NCBI GenBank assembly: GCA_964007475.1 | Contig: OZ023273.1 | Location: 105,026,485 to 105,090,484 of the forward strand | Direction: 5' to 3' | DNA from: Hybos culiciformis | Lineage: Eukaryota; Arthropoda; Insecta; Diptera; Hybotidae | Length of the DNA stretch: 64,000 bases | Shown here: positions 45,201 to 60,200 of the stretch, in pieces | Position numbering within the stretch: position 1 is the first letter of the stretch | Layout: each line of letters begins with the position of its first letter | Program-made: the position numbers and the translations under genes | The notes under the pieces: generated by a model | Database searches by the model: none | What the model was told of the DNA's origin: nothing | The model's input: the letters and a program-made list of their open reading frames with translations, nothing else

Positions 45201-48200
45201 ATCTCTATTTCTGGTCCAATAATTTTAATGAAATCATATATGAATTGTATTCCAATGAATGAATCTTGAATGGAAACATTTTATTTTAATATAATTAACT
45301 AGGGTTAAGTGAATGTTTTAAGTCCTTTTGGCAAACAGTAAATATAGCTGAAATTCTTGATAAATATATTTGGAATGTTATGAAGGCAGTTATTTAATAA
45401 CACATCTTATATTTTGTTCACCAGTAAGTAAAAAAATTAGAAACTATTCTATAACAATAAAATAAGACTGTTTTTCAAAATTCAGTTCAAGCAATTTAAT
45501 TTAGTGGTTGAAAGCAAAAATGGACATTAAAGTCATGAAATTAAGTTGTTGTATATTACCATTAAATTTTTTTTGTTACAAGTTGCAAGTAATGTATATA
45601 AATATAATATTAGATGCTTTTGAATACAAAAGCCCGAATTGCGCTAAATGGAAGAAAAATGAATATTCAAGGCAAAACTATTAAATTAATTATTTAAGAA
45701 TATTTTATCTCGAACATTTTCTGGAACCTTCTTATTTTCATTTAGATCATACAAATATTAAAATGTTAATTAAATTTTTATACGTATCACTAATTATGTT
45801 TACATAAAAATGTAATTAAAATGTTAAAAAATTGCAAAAGACTTTGATTATTTGGTAAAAAAAAATTCAACGAAAGCGTCTATAGTCGGCTGCATGATTG
45901 TTTTGTTTGACCTTGAATTACGTATGTAGAACATATGTATGTGTCTTTTAATTAAAAACTTTTATAAAAATTTTTATTAATTAGAATATTAATAAAATGT
46001 GTTAAAAATTTAAATTTTTAATAAACTTTTTAGTTTTTAAAATAAAATGATTAAGTTAATCTTTGTTTTCTCAATACGAATAGGTACAATGAACAGTATA
46101 ATATTTTCTCTTTTCTTTCTACTTACGAAAACCTTGATTTATATATAAAAAAAAAAATTCATAACAAAATTTGAGTGGTCATGCGGGTTGCGGTTGGTAA
46201 GTATATTTAATTATAATATTCAAATATGAAAACATGAAATAATTAAAAAAAAAAATAAGATGGTTTACATCTTTTTTATATTTTCATTACAATAATAGAG
46301 CTCTAAGTCGATAATTTTGATAATTAATATTATTATCCAGAATGTTATTGAGTTTATATAATTTACTTATTACTATTGTTATTATTTTTTGATTCTGTTT
46401 CATTTAATTAACTATTATTGATTTTATCTATGTTATTACACTACAGTACCACACTATCAAAAGTATACCCATTATCAAAACGAGTATTAAAATTATTATG
46501 TATGATGGTAGAACTCAGTCTTTCGGGTGGATTGTTTTTTAAAACATTGTTCAGCTGCTGTATTTTTAATGGAAATTAATAAAATTTGTTGTAAATTTTT
46601 AATATCAACAATTTTAGATACACAGGTTTTAGGTATATATTCACATTTACATTCGTTGGTAAACCTTATAGCAAAGAAATTAAAAATTAGTTTTAAATTT
46701 ATGAGAACAATTATTTTTTCTTGGATTTACATAAAAAATTATGTATTTAAATAAAAGCACCTTATTTCATTATGGTAAATGAGTGTGAGAATTTTTCACA
46801 ATGTTATTTATGACTATAAATTGTTTGGTGTAAAAAGAGATTATCAAAATTAAAGAAAATTTATTTCTTTTAATATTGTTAACCATAATAATGTGTAATT
46901 TTCTTCATTCAATAAACAAATATAACTTATTTTGTTTTTAACATTGAATTTTTATAACATTGAATAAAGGAAATAATTTTATTAAATTCATCATATTTTA
47001 TCAAGATATTATATCATTAATTTATTTTACTTTTTAATCACTTTTTTTTTTGTTAATTTATTTAAATGAATTTTTTTCCTGTATACCTGTTTAACCCAAT
47101 TTTCTGACACCGTGTTATTAACAATTGATGTGAAAAGTTCAACAGTTTCAGTTGTTTCATTTTCATCATACGTTAGTGTGTATAAATCAAAAACAAATCT
47201 TGAATCTTTTTTATAATGACGTTTTGAGACATCATTAACAGCTGATAAGCTTATTGGCTCATCAGTTTCATTTTCTTCTAAAATTTTATTCAATTGAATC
47301 ATTTTCTTTAATTATTATTTTTTCACACTTATTTTAAACATTTTTCTTTAATAATTTATTTTTAATTAATTTTATATTAAGTAAATTATTTAAATTTTAT
47401 CCGGGATTTCTGTAATTTTATAAATATTAAAATTTAGGGAACATTAGAAACATAATAATTTAAATTTAAAGTTTGTCAGCAACACTCTTATTTATTTAAT
47501 ACTTTTTCAGTTAACGTAGTCAATATAGTATTAAACTGCAAAATTTTGAAATATATTCCCTATTAAAAAACCAATCTCAAATGGACTTCAAAGCCATTCT
47601 TCCTTAGTATTCAAATATATCGCTTACAACGACAATTTATATTTTAATTTTAATCAATTGTTATTAATTTAATTGTTAATAATAAAATTTTTACAAATAT
47701 TTCAACAATATTGTAAAATAGAAATAAATACAAAGATTAAGAAAATCAATTAATTTTTTTTTGTTTTATTTAAATTGATTTTTAATTTAAGCTAAACTAA
47801 AAGATTTAGTAAATTGACTATTTTGTTGGAAAAAAAATTCAATTATTTTATTAAGCATTTAAATAATTTTATTTAAGTTTTATATATAGGAAAACAAACG
47901 AAAAAAATAATAAAGACAAACAAATGGGTAAATAAATGAAATTTGTCCATAATGTGACATCAGCTTTGCGGCAATGTTTCTGCATATACACAAACAAAAC
48001 AAGCATCCTAATAAAATAATAATTTTTTTCATTGTAAAAGAAACGACTTGGTAAAAGCAAAATCATTATGTGAGAATTAAGGTTTAAAAAAAAAAAAAAA
48101 AAGGTAGGTCATGTAGTAACAGAATGTGGGTTAAAATCAACTTTAAAAAGTTTGAGATCATTTTTTATGTAAAATTTTCCATTCGCTACATTTATTACAT

Positions 48201-51200
48201 TAAAGTTTTCGTCTATAGTTTTACAATTTAAAAATTAAAACAAAAATATTTCAGGGTTCAAGAATGAATTGATTTTTAATGCGAACTTCCAATGCCGATA
48301 AATTTTATTATAATTATATATCAACATTATGAGTTTTGAATCATTATATTGTTCACTTCTCAACTCAAATCATAACTCTGAATGCTTTTAAATTATGTTT
48401 CGATTAAGAATAAAATTAGTTATATTTTTCTTGTGCCACTATCTAACTTCTATGTTAATTAATAAATTATAGGAAACTTTCATTTTACAGCAATACGAAA
48501 ATAATCTGAACATGATATCATCCAGAAAGTGTTATTTTTATTCTAACCATTAAAATTCAATGTAATTATTTTCACATAATTAAGATAATTGCTATAAATT
48601 TTTAGCTTTCAAAAATCAGTTTTTTTTTTAAATAAAAAAAAAGTAATTTTTTTTTATCAACAAATTTAATTTTTATAGTGAGTTATTTATTTCAACAACA
48701 TAAAATTAATGAAAACTACAATGAAAATTTAATATGCTCACTGTATATTTTTATATTTGTTCAGAATTTTTATTTATATACAATATTTTTTTTAAAACTT
48801 TTTAACGTTGTATGTATAATAATTGTACTTCCAATTTTGATATTAAATTTAACTCAGGTGTTTTATATTATAAATTCCGATTCAAACTAAATTTTAAACA
48901 ATTGAAAAAAGTTCACAACCAAAGATCCCAAAAATTGTATTTTTAATTTCGTTTTTTATTTACAATTTTAATTTTCTGTTCTCCACAAACGATGGAGATG
49001 GAAAATTATTATTATTGTTTTTTTTTTTTGTTGCTGAATGAAAATAAAAAGAAAACTTAAAAACTAAGTAATAAAAAAATTATTTTAAGTACATTTTATA
49101 TCCAGAAAAAAAAATTATTTTTTTTCAAACATGATTGAAATATGTATTAAAAAAAATAATGAAATAAAAATTATAAGTAAGTGACGAGCATCAATGAATA
49201 AATTACAAGAAAGGGAACTTCAGTAATAATTATCAAAAAAACAAAAAAAGAAGAAAGTAATTGCAATTGACTGGTTCACGAATATTTATGCTTCAGGAAC
49301 TAGTTTCGAAATAATAAAGTACACAACAGTTCCACCGAAACAAAAAAATTAACTGAATACAGAACTTGTTCAAAAGGGTTAAGTAGAACACAGCCCAGAA
49401 GTAGATGGAAGGTTCTTAACTCTTGAAATTGAATGATTGAACTTTCCTTTTCGGAAATAATCGTATCAGAACCTCACACTATTTTCCAAGCTTTTTACAT
49501 GAAATTAAAAAGAAATCTAATTAATTTTTAATTTTTTATTTTCCCTTCCCTTCTAAAATATTTGATTAATTTAATTTGAACTTGAGGTTTCTATATTCCA
49601 TTATCTGTGCTGAATATATACATTTTTACACATTTATGCAAGTACATATACATTATCATTATATGAATAAAATAGCATAAAATCAATGCAATATTATTAT
49701 TATTGCTTCATAATAATATTTTTATTTTGTAGTAAATAAATAGTAATTCTCTGTCTAATTCAAAGTAAAATTAATAAAATGTTGAAGAGAAAATACAATT
49801 TAAAATTTTCTTTGGAAAAAAAATGCTGTTCCTTCAATTAGCCCACTTTAAGCGTGACAAAAAATAAAATTGCAATATTTCAATTGAATTTTAAAAGTAT
49901 AATAATATTGTTAACCATTGATTTAAAATTATGGCTTGTTGTGCGATTAAAAATAAAAATTTTAGCGTGTTAAATACATTAAATTTTATTTGCAAGTTCG
50001 ATTAGAAATGGTTATTAAACACTGGCTTGAATATTTTTATTTGAGCACTCTCTAAGTCGATATAATTTTATTTAATTTGATTTTTTTTTTTTTTTTTAAT
50101 TCTACATTGACCACAATTGATTCATTTTCCCAAAAAAAAAAAAAAAAAATTATTTTAATCTTAATTTCAATAAAATACATTAAACATAAGAATCGTATCA
50201 TGGTTAGTAATAATGTAATAGGAATCTTTGGTAATTTTATTTCTAAAATATTCTAGAATGATGATGAATACAGAATGAGAATTAAAATATTATCATGACC
50301 TAAATTGATTTTCTCTGATTATTAAGGCATAATTAAAGAATATTGACATTATAATCTTCAGAGCTAGTATATTGAAAATATTTTTAGATTTTATTGAAAG
50401 AATTGACATCAATTGAAATATTTTTGAGAACAATAATAGGATGTTTCAACAAAAATAGGATAAGAGTGATATGAATTCTTGATTATATTTTTTGTTTTAA
50501 CAAAATGTCAATAACATTATTAATATTAGATAATATTTTTAAAATATTTGTAGGTATTAAAAAAAAATTACTTCTTCCATTATGTAATACGTTTCTCTGG
50601 TTTAACATTTCCTAAAAAATTGTATAAAAATTATGACAAAATTTTAATGTGCAGTTTATACTGCAGTTTATACAGCACTACTGAGGGTCACGGTTCGAAT
50701 CATGGTTAATCCAAATTAAACAAAAAAAGTTTTTGCTTCGGTATTTAGATCCAGTAACTATCCTCCTTGATATAAATTCGGAGGTATTTTAAAAAAAGAA
50801 TACTCAGTATACTCTATACTTTGATTTAAAAAAGAAAATAGAAACGGATGGCTCTGTGGCATAGGCGCCCGCAGGATTTTTTCTAGGGGGGGGCAAGAAA
50901 AATTTTTTAAAAAACTTATAAACATGTTTTTCTTCAACGATGAATATAAAAAAAATGTGTTGAGAATTGAGTTACATGTATCTTATATGAATCTTTTCTT
51001 TTTAAAAGTAAAAAATAACAAACATAAATTAACATTTTTAATAAACGAATTCACTTGCTGGATAAAATAAATAATATACAATACATATATAAAGAAAAAA
51101 AAACCAGATACCTTCCGAATCGTTCCAAAACTTTCAGTAACTCGCCAATTGGAAGAAAAACAAAACCAACGAAGATATTTTAGACGTAGTTTATGCACGT

Positions 51201-54200
51201 ATGCGACATAAAAAAGACACATTATATGAAACTTTTTGAGGCGTATTATACTCAAACACGTAAATTGAACTTCTCCGGCGTAAAAGTTAAAAAATTAATC
51301 TTTTATATTTATACATCATAGATATTTCTACACCATAGATATTAAGAAATGCAATTGCTTTATTTTTTTGTAACTGAACAGTTTTTTTTTTTTGTAACTG
51401 AACGGTGATTTTCTTTTTTACGTCGCGTGGCGAAGTTTCGTAAACTCGCGTGAACTACTTCGACAATGTCTCTATCATAAAAGTAACCAGAAAACGAATT
51501 CTTTTTTCATAAATGTGTTGCTCTTCACTAAGCGAAATATGAAAAAGGAATATCTGGAATTCCGTGCATTTAGAAATTCCAAAATTTATAAATATTTTTG
51601 TATTTTTACCCGTGACTCAAAAATCGAAAAATTTGAAAAAAAAAATTGAATAATTTATTTAAAACAATTTAAATACTGCATGACATAAAAATCTGAAAAA
51701 ATTTAAATCTAAAATTTCTAATTTAAATGTTCTCAAAATTTCTGAGCCCATTAAAAAAGTAAAATTTAAGAGCAAGCAAGGGTTCTTATAAAAAAGTTAT
51801 TGTGCGAGATAATAAGTTTATTTTTTCGTTTGAAAAATGACAAACATTCTAATATTATGTATTTAAATTAAAATCGCGTTTCTAATTTGTACGAGATTAG
51901 TGTTTAGGCCTCATCGCTGATTAAGTTTTATTTTCTTCATCAACGCCAGGGAGGGGCCAAGGCCCCCCCTTGCCCCCCCCTCCGGGCGCCTATGCTCTGT
52001 GGGAACAACTATGCCCATCATGATATATAGTACAATTTGCAAATAGTCTAGGTGCAGGGGGTCGAAAAACTATTCGCCAACTTCAACCTACAATATACAA
52101 TCTTTATGTTAACTACTGCAATAATAATCCTTAATATAACAAAAGATTAACTAACTTTAAAGTTGATATCCCAGCAGGGATGTCATACTTGAAAAGTGAT
52201 TCAGCGGGAAAAAATTATTAAGAAGCTAAAGTAAAATAAAACTTTCGTAACTCAAAATGTGTGCCTTCGCACTGGTTCTTATAAGAAACTAAATGTTTAG
52301 ATTTTTTTACTGGTGTTGGTGGCTTCCCGAAGAACTTGATTAAATGTTTAACATTTTCTATTAATTTGAGGGTGAAACAAAAAAGAATAGTTAAATTAAT
52401 GTCATTGAGAGCCAATTCAATTTAAAGATTACCAAAATTACTTAATTTTTTTTGAAGTGGTAATTAAAATAGTAAATTAAATTATGCGTACCGAAAGTTG
52501 ATCGGGAACCCTCCCTCTTGTCTGGTTTTTTGTGATTAATATAAAGATAAAAATTATCGAATTAAGTGCTGGCGGGAATTTACAAGCATAAGCGGGAAGC
52601 GGGAATAATGTAGTCTCAGCGGGAGGTTCCCGCCAATTGCGGGAGGTATGACACTCCTGTATCCCAGTCTAATAGCATTTTATTTTCATTATATATGGTA
52701 AATAAAAAAATATGTATGTACCTATACATACTGTTACAACAACCAAAGTAAGGGAACTAACATGAAAATTTTAATATTAACATTAAAATACTGATGAAAA
52801 TTTACTACGATTTTCGTGATAAGCCTAGAAAATGATTTAAAAGTTCAAAAAAATATGTATGACATTAACAAAAAAAAAAGCATAAAGTTTTTTATTTGGC
52901 TTCCAACTTTTTTTTTTTTTTGGGTGAAAGTTATTAAGCAAATAAAAATAATTTAATTAAATATTAAAAGCCGATAAAAGAAAGGAAAATACAAAAAAAA
53001 AAACAAAAAACAAAGTTTTATAACAAATAATGTTTTTCATTTTGGTCTCTGTGGGTCATTAAACTTTTATAAATCGCAAAAGTATGAATAAAAAACGCAA
53101 GAATGTCAAAAAAAAAACTTTGAACTACAGCTTCTCTTTAAAAGCTTTTTATATGATTATATGAATAATGTTTAAATGTTGGTTAGGAAAATAAAACTTT
53201 ATTGAATCAAGAAAAAAACTTAATTAAAAAAAAACACCACGAAAGCATTATAAAGTTCTAAAAAACTTAAGACTTGTGCAGAAGATGATTTCAATTAAGC
53301 TAAACTATATAAGTTAATCGTTTAAAATGAAAAATTATGTTTTAAGCTTTTAACGTTTTGTTATTTAGGTTTTGCAAGAATAAGTTTAACCAAATTCTGG
53401 TTTTGTTCCACTTCTGCACAACTAAATTGAATATTGTTTTTTAATTTAGTATAATTAGTTTGTTCCCATGTACCGGCGGAGCTAGTTCTACACCAACATT
53501 GAATAGGTTTATATAAGAAATTAGTTGTATAAAGTAAAATGAAAAAAAAAGAAAATGTAATTAATTTTGTAATATCTGGCTTTATCGGGTAGGCAATTTT
53601 ATAAACATAAAGTTGGCATACCATGAGTTTTTATTTTTTCTACATTTTTTTTTTTAACTATGAAGTCTTGATTATTATTATTGTTTCGACCCATTTATGC
53701 AACTTTATGATATGACAGCAGCATAAATGATAAAGCTTTTTTTTTCATCAACACTAAATCTCTTTAACGTCTTTTTTTATACATTTCAAAAGAGACATTA
53801 TAAAAAAAAGTAAACAGTTACACGCTTTTTGTTTGTTATAAAAAATATGTAAATTATAAATAAATAAAAAATATATATAGGTACATGCGATATTATGTTT
53901 TTATTAAGACGACATACTTGCTTCAAGCTTTACGTATATATGGTTTTAATACTTGTGCAATAAAATTTGACAAATAAGTTATTAAGGAACAAAAATGAAT
54001 GAAACAGCAGGTGTCATGTATGTAACTATTATGTTTTTACTGTTTTCATAATAATTATCTAAATTTATAGAATTAAAATTAATATCTACTTAACATTGAT
54101 ATCATTATTATATGCAAGAAAAAATCATCAAATTTATATTTGGTATGCGAAATGTGTGAATAAAAAAATAATCATTTTGAATAGTTAATAGTTCTTAATA

Positions 54201-57200
54201 AGGTAAGGTGTAACGTAAGCCAGTAGTTTCCGTTGAATAAATTATTATCCATTATGCAACATTCATTCCCAAAATCATTTTCTTATCTTGAAAGTTTATT
54301 TAGGACAAAATACACAAAATACACAAAAGTTAAGTAAGTATTTTTCATTCGTTCAGGGGTCATATCGAATTCTAAATGACAACTTCTTAATCGCAAATAG
54401 AAGCCAGTTCTTATTTTGTATAAGCCAGTTCTTATTTTGTATAAACTTTTGTAAAAACTAGGAGTCATATTTAATTTTCTTATAGCTAAAGATTATGTAT
54501 GTACATACTTATATACTTCTATGTACTTATATGTATTTTAAGTTCATATATTATTTAGAAATTATGAAAAGATTTTAAAATGAAAAGTTATGATGTGTAA
54601 CATTAATAAAAATTTATATAAATTTTCCTTGTACAAATAAATTCATGTGAAAGCTTTCATTGTGAAATATGACCTTTTAAAATGTTTTTTTTTATATGAT
54701 AATGATATTCAAATTTTAAATCTTTTACATGTATGCAATTATGCATTTGAGGGCATTTGAATATTTCTTTTTTGAGAGAAAAATAAACAATAAAAATTAT
54801 AAATAAATTCAAAGAAAATATATTGTTAATGAGAAGTAGGTTGGTTATACCTACAATAGACGTTTTGAACTGCAGCGAAATAAGTTTTTTGGATGTATAT
54901 AAATTCTTAGAAATTCAGAATAGTATAAATATTAAAATAAATAAAATTTTTAAGAGTTAAACATTAAACTGATAAGCTTTCGTGCATACAATGTATTCAT
55001 CCATATTCATCAATTTCCTTATTTACAAACAAACATAAAACGAATTGTATAGTAATCTTCGCAAAAGTTTATTGACTTCAATGAATTCATGTTTAATTTT
55101 TTATTATAAAAATTACATATTTTTTAAGTGGCTCGACAATTAAATTTCATGTCTTTTTAACAATGTTTTTTCCCCAAATCAAATACATAAATGGACATAG
55201 AGTGGTCGTTAAAAAAAAAGCAAGTTTGAAAAATCTTTTACCTTGAGTTTTTTTTTCTTCTTTCAATTATATTTTATATTGACTGTTATAAATAATTAAC
55301 ATAGTCTTGTGAATGGAATTAATTTTGACAAAAAGTACTTGTAATATAATAAATGAACTTTACTTCAAACTCTTTAAAAAATTATTAGAGGTGTCAGTAA
55401 ATTCTTTCATTGTAACCCCTTTTTTGAAATAAAAATCAGAATAGTCTTAGATGTGCTGTCATTTTAAGCCTCAGAATCGTATTAAATTTCTCTATTAATT
55501 AATTAGCGAAAAATTATCTTGACTTGGATTATAGTTTTTTTTTATGAATATTTCAACAACCAAGATCTTTATTTATAATAAACAATTTTTTTTATTATAC
55601 AGTAAAAAAAAGAATATAGTAAATCTATCTCAGAAATTAAAAACTCAAATTAAATGTATTATTTATCCTTTATGTCAAACAAAAGTCTATAAAAAAATAT
55701 ATTTCTGCAGGCGTTTTAGTTCTCTTAATAAAATATTCTTCAAAGTTTATTGCTTTTTAGAAAACATCTTTAAATTATACAATTCCATAAAAATATGAAT
55801 TATTTTAAATTAAAGAATATTATTTCAAAAATGTAATGTAAAATAGAAATATCTACACCACAATTTCAGAAGGATAAAAATATATACGTACATATGCAAT
55901 GATATACTATACATATATTATTAATGTAGGGACAATAACGTACAAAAAAAAAAAAAAGAAGATGAATAAATAATAAAATATTTTAAAGATTTTCCTTTAA
56001 AGAAAATTTCTCTTTATTTTTTTTGTTTTCAAATATAAATATACCGACTTTTATGATATAGGAATGCAATTTTCAGAGAATAAAATAAGAAATAAAATAA
56101 GAATTTTATCAGTTTATAAATTCTTATGTGGTTAAATATTCTATATATTTTTTATGTGTTAAGGAACTTTAAAGTTTTTAAATACACGTTTGCAATTTAA
56201 AAGTTCAGCATCTACAGTGATAATACTTATATATATATGAATAATGAGTATAGGGCAACATTCGCAATCAATGTTTAATAATACTATAATATAGATTGAT
56301 GATGAAAGGCACCACTTTTTTAAAACTATTTACAATAAAAATTTAAATCTTGTTTTTTCTTTTAAGAAACCGACATTATAATTATTACCCAGTGATACGT
56401 GCAGATTTTATTTGATATAATAATTATTTAAACTCGATTTCGGTTTGTTGTTCTTTTTTGTCGTTTTTGGAACGAGAGGCGCCTGGGAAATTTTATGTAC
56501 GCACATCCTAAGTTAAATTGAATTTTTTTTGCACTTTTGTAAATAGTTTTTTTTTTTTCGATTGACAACCTAATAGCAAACATATTTGCATTATATACTA
56601 ATCAATATAAGAAAATTGCACAAACTCAATCTATTTTTTACATCAAAGAAAAACGTTTAATCAAATATAAATAAAACATTTTGGTCATCACAATATTAAA
56701 AATACTTATGTAGTGTAAATTGTAAATATTTCAAATTCACATAAAATCAAATATTTGAATTACCTAAGACTTAAGGTGATGCAAATATTTTTTGTTTAAA
56801 TTATTATCAGATCAATGTTGTAAATAATATTTCAACTATATGTTGTATAGGTATATTTAAAAGATATGTATTAAAAACACTTTAGGAGTGTAGGGAAATT
56901 AAAATTTTCTATCATTTTTACATTTTCAAAACAAACCAATTTTTTGAAATTTTGGATAAGTGTAGGTTACTTGTTGGTAAAGAAAACTAATGTGTCTTAT
57001 TTTATTCTTGAAGCTGAAGAGATGTTAGCGGTTGAAGACATTTTTTTTGTTCTTTTGTAGAAATAGATAAACGCCGTCGTCTTCGCCTTAATTAATATAA
57101 TGTTGTTGCATAATATTAATTATAATTAGATTTACGAAAAAAAAGTTTTAAAAGAAACATCACTCCTAAATAAAAAGCATTTTAACATTATTTCAAATAA

Positions 57201-60200
57201 TAAATTTTATATTTTGATCACATCAAGACAAAGTTTGAAAAAACTTTTTTTAAGTATACATACATAAATACTATTTATTTTAATTACTTTTTCTTGTCTC
57301 AAACAAGTAAATCTAAAAAAAATTAACTTTTTCACTTATGCATTTTAATTAATGAAGTCGATACACTTAAATGGAAATTCGAAAACGTGATTATAAAAAC
57401 AAAAAATTATAAACGTATCTAATTTTAATCTGCCCACATTATTGAAGCATTTATAATTATAATTTTCAAGCATTATAAATAAAATAAACATTATTTTATT
57501 TGTGTGTTTTTTCATTGTCATCAATATATAAATTTATGCAAAGAATGTCTTGGTATATTATTAAACTGTTCTTTTAATATAAAGACGTCAAAGTTAAGAA
57601 GAAAAAAAAATTGGAAATTATAAATTAATTGTGATATTTAAAATATAATAATATAGATTATAGAATGTCAGGAATATATTTATCATCCACAATTCATGAA
57701 AGCTTTCTTTCATTTAACTATAGGAAGTATATAGCAAGTTATTATTGCAACTTACAAAATTTTGGAATAATATTACAAAACAAAAAACTTTTCACAAAAA
57801 ACTTTAAAGTTGTTTGACCTGAATTTCCTGAAATATCCTTATCTAAAAATTTTTAAGATAATTTTTCTTCGTAATTACTTGCTTGTTTTTCTGTTAAACT
57901 TTTTTTATTTTATATTTTATATCATATAATAATATAAGCGTGATAATAACTTTTAAAAAAAAACTTTTAAAAGAATGAATAATGATCTATATATAGTAAT
58001 TTCTTCTTTAAAGATGAGAAAACTTAAATATTTTGACTCAAAAGTTTTAAGATTTTCAAATAAATCACAAAACTCGGAGCTAGAGAACTTTGCGCTAGCA
58101 TACTTCATTTATATTAAATTGTTGTAAAGGTTACATTATAAATGTTAATATTTATGTGAAAATGAAATCTTAATCGATTGATTTTTAATGCAAGAATAAA
58201 TCAAACAATTTGAACTTCTACTGTGCAATTTTAAGAAATTTGCACAAGAATAGAGTTTTCATATTTTGAAACTCGATAAACTTTATGTTGTCAATATAGG
58301 TCAGATATAAAATTGCTAGTCGTTATGTTTTAAAATTTTCAAGAATATTTTCAACCAACTATAACTTTTTAATGCGTTGGGGATCGTTATGTTGTATTTA
58401 GTGCTATAGAATTTAGATCACTAAATGGAGTATTATATGCGTCAATACACATGCAATCATTTAGATGCATCTGCGTAAATAATGAAAAAATTTAGATGCA
58501 TCAGCGTATATAATGAAAAAATTCAGATGCATCAGCGTAAATAATGAAATCATTTAGATGTTTCGTATTGAATATTACGTAATACCTAAACAAACATAAT
58601 ATTTCTCACAATATTTCAATACAGCCAAATACAAAAAAAAAAATGAGAAAAAATGAGAAGAAAAAATATTCTCTCTTTGCAACTACCTCTCCCCTACGCA
58701 TTAAAACAGTATATTGGATATGTAAACAAAATTTGTTATACTCGACCTTCGGTCTCGTGATATAAGTATTGACTCGTGTCAATGTATTTTTGTGTATACA
58801 GAACTCATAATTAATAACAAATTTAGTTTACATATACAATAATCTACTATTATTCTTCGGTCATTGGTTAATAATAATTGTTAAAGTAAGCATATAAAAA
58901 TATATCTATTAATATGGAATTTAATGAAGTGGCTAGCTTTTTAAATTGTATATTTTAAAGTTTTTTAAAGTTTTTTTCTTATTTCCTCCTTTGAAAATAT
59001 ATAAGACAAATTTTATGAAATTCTTATAATAAATTAAAATAATAAATTTATGGGACATTTATGGTCATAAAAGAAATAAAGATATTTTTTTTGAAAACTT
59101 AAATAACTTACATAATATATTGAAAAATCAAAAAAAAATAAATAAATTTTAAAAGAATATAAAAAAATAATAATAATTTATTTTAATGTATTTTATAGGG
59201 ACACAATTGTGCACATTTAAAATAATTACTTTATGATTTAAAAATAACTTTTTAGAAAAACATATCATAGTTGGGTTACATTGAATATTTATTTAACAAT
59301 CCCAAGCACAGGAAAACATACACCATAATTATACTTAAAATTGTCATTGAATAAGAAATTACAACTTCCTCTAACTATACTATCTAACTATTATCTAATG
59401 TAGTGAAAAATAACTTCACATGTGCGAAAACGATAAAGATCTGTATATTATGTTCTGCGAATTTTTCTCCTTTATCAACTCGGTATCCGACAATTTAAAA
59501 ACGAGGTATATTTCCATTATTAAAAGTTCCCAATGCCCAAGTTGTCATCTAACGAACATAAGAATTTATTTTACATGAAATAAATTTTGACCTATTTTCT
59601 CGGCATTAAGATAAAATATTCTAAAAAAAAGGGCATTAAAATGAGTCTCTAAAGAATATTAATTATACCAAATTTTTTTTGATTTATTTATAATTGTAAA
59701 AAATTAAAATTTTCCTTCTTTATTATCAGAAAATTATAATGTAAAAATGTTATAAATAAAATTAAATCAAAGTAAAGAATTTCAATAAAAATATTACAGG
59801 GATAATAAATTTCATTATAAATTTGAGAATACAAAAATTTTCAATTAATGAAACCCGTAGACTTTCCATTGACGAGAAAACCTTTAAAATTCCAGTTACA
59901 ATTGTTATATTAAGTAGATTCAATATTCATGTTTAAAATAAATATCCCTAATCAGTTCAATTATAAAATACAAATAAATATCTTATCATTGAATCAAATT
60001 GAATTTTATTAAGATTTCTAAATATTATTCAGTTTTTTTTAAATAAATACTTTTATCCTTTAAAATATATTCAGATACACAAATACATAATGTGTATTAT
60101 ATACTTATACATTCAATATAAAAATAAAATATATTCCTTAATTCGTAACACAATTTAGTGTTATTATCCTTAAATAAAACATTAATAATTTATCCTACCT

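Larger units (their letters stand above)
2265..60198 (-). other. Schip1: Giant Schip1 intron (about 57.9 kb) hosting Ndae1
   Basis: The intron is bounded by donor GTAGGA at 60198-60193 and the TTTTCAG acceptor ending at 2265. Both flanking exons are in phase 0 and carry adjoining family motifs, so no essential coding exon is required between them. It holds the whole Ndae1 gene on the plus strand, most of the transposons in the window and several doubtful short frames. Unlisted stretches within it are AT-rich, with many A/T runs and AAT/ATA microsatellites. Confidence 0.8.

Noticed and set aside
52218..52415. Minus-strand 65-codon frame
   Set aside because: Lies inside the hAT MITE at 52175-52659 and shows no transposase motif.
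57000..57090. Short plus-strand frame around [13 protein letters not shown]
   Set aside because: About 43 codons with no start or flanking splice support; likely chance.
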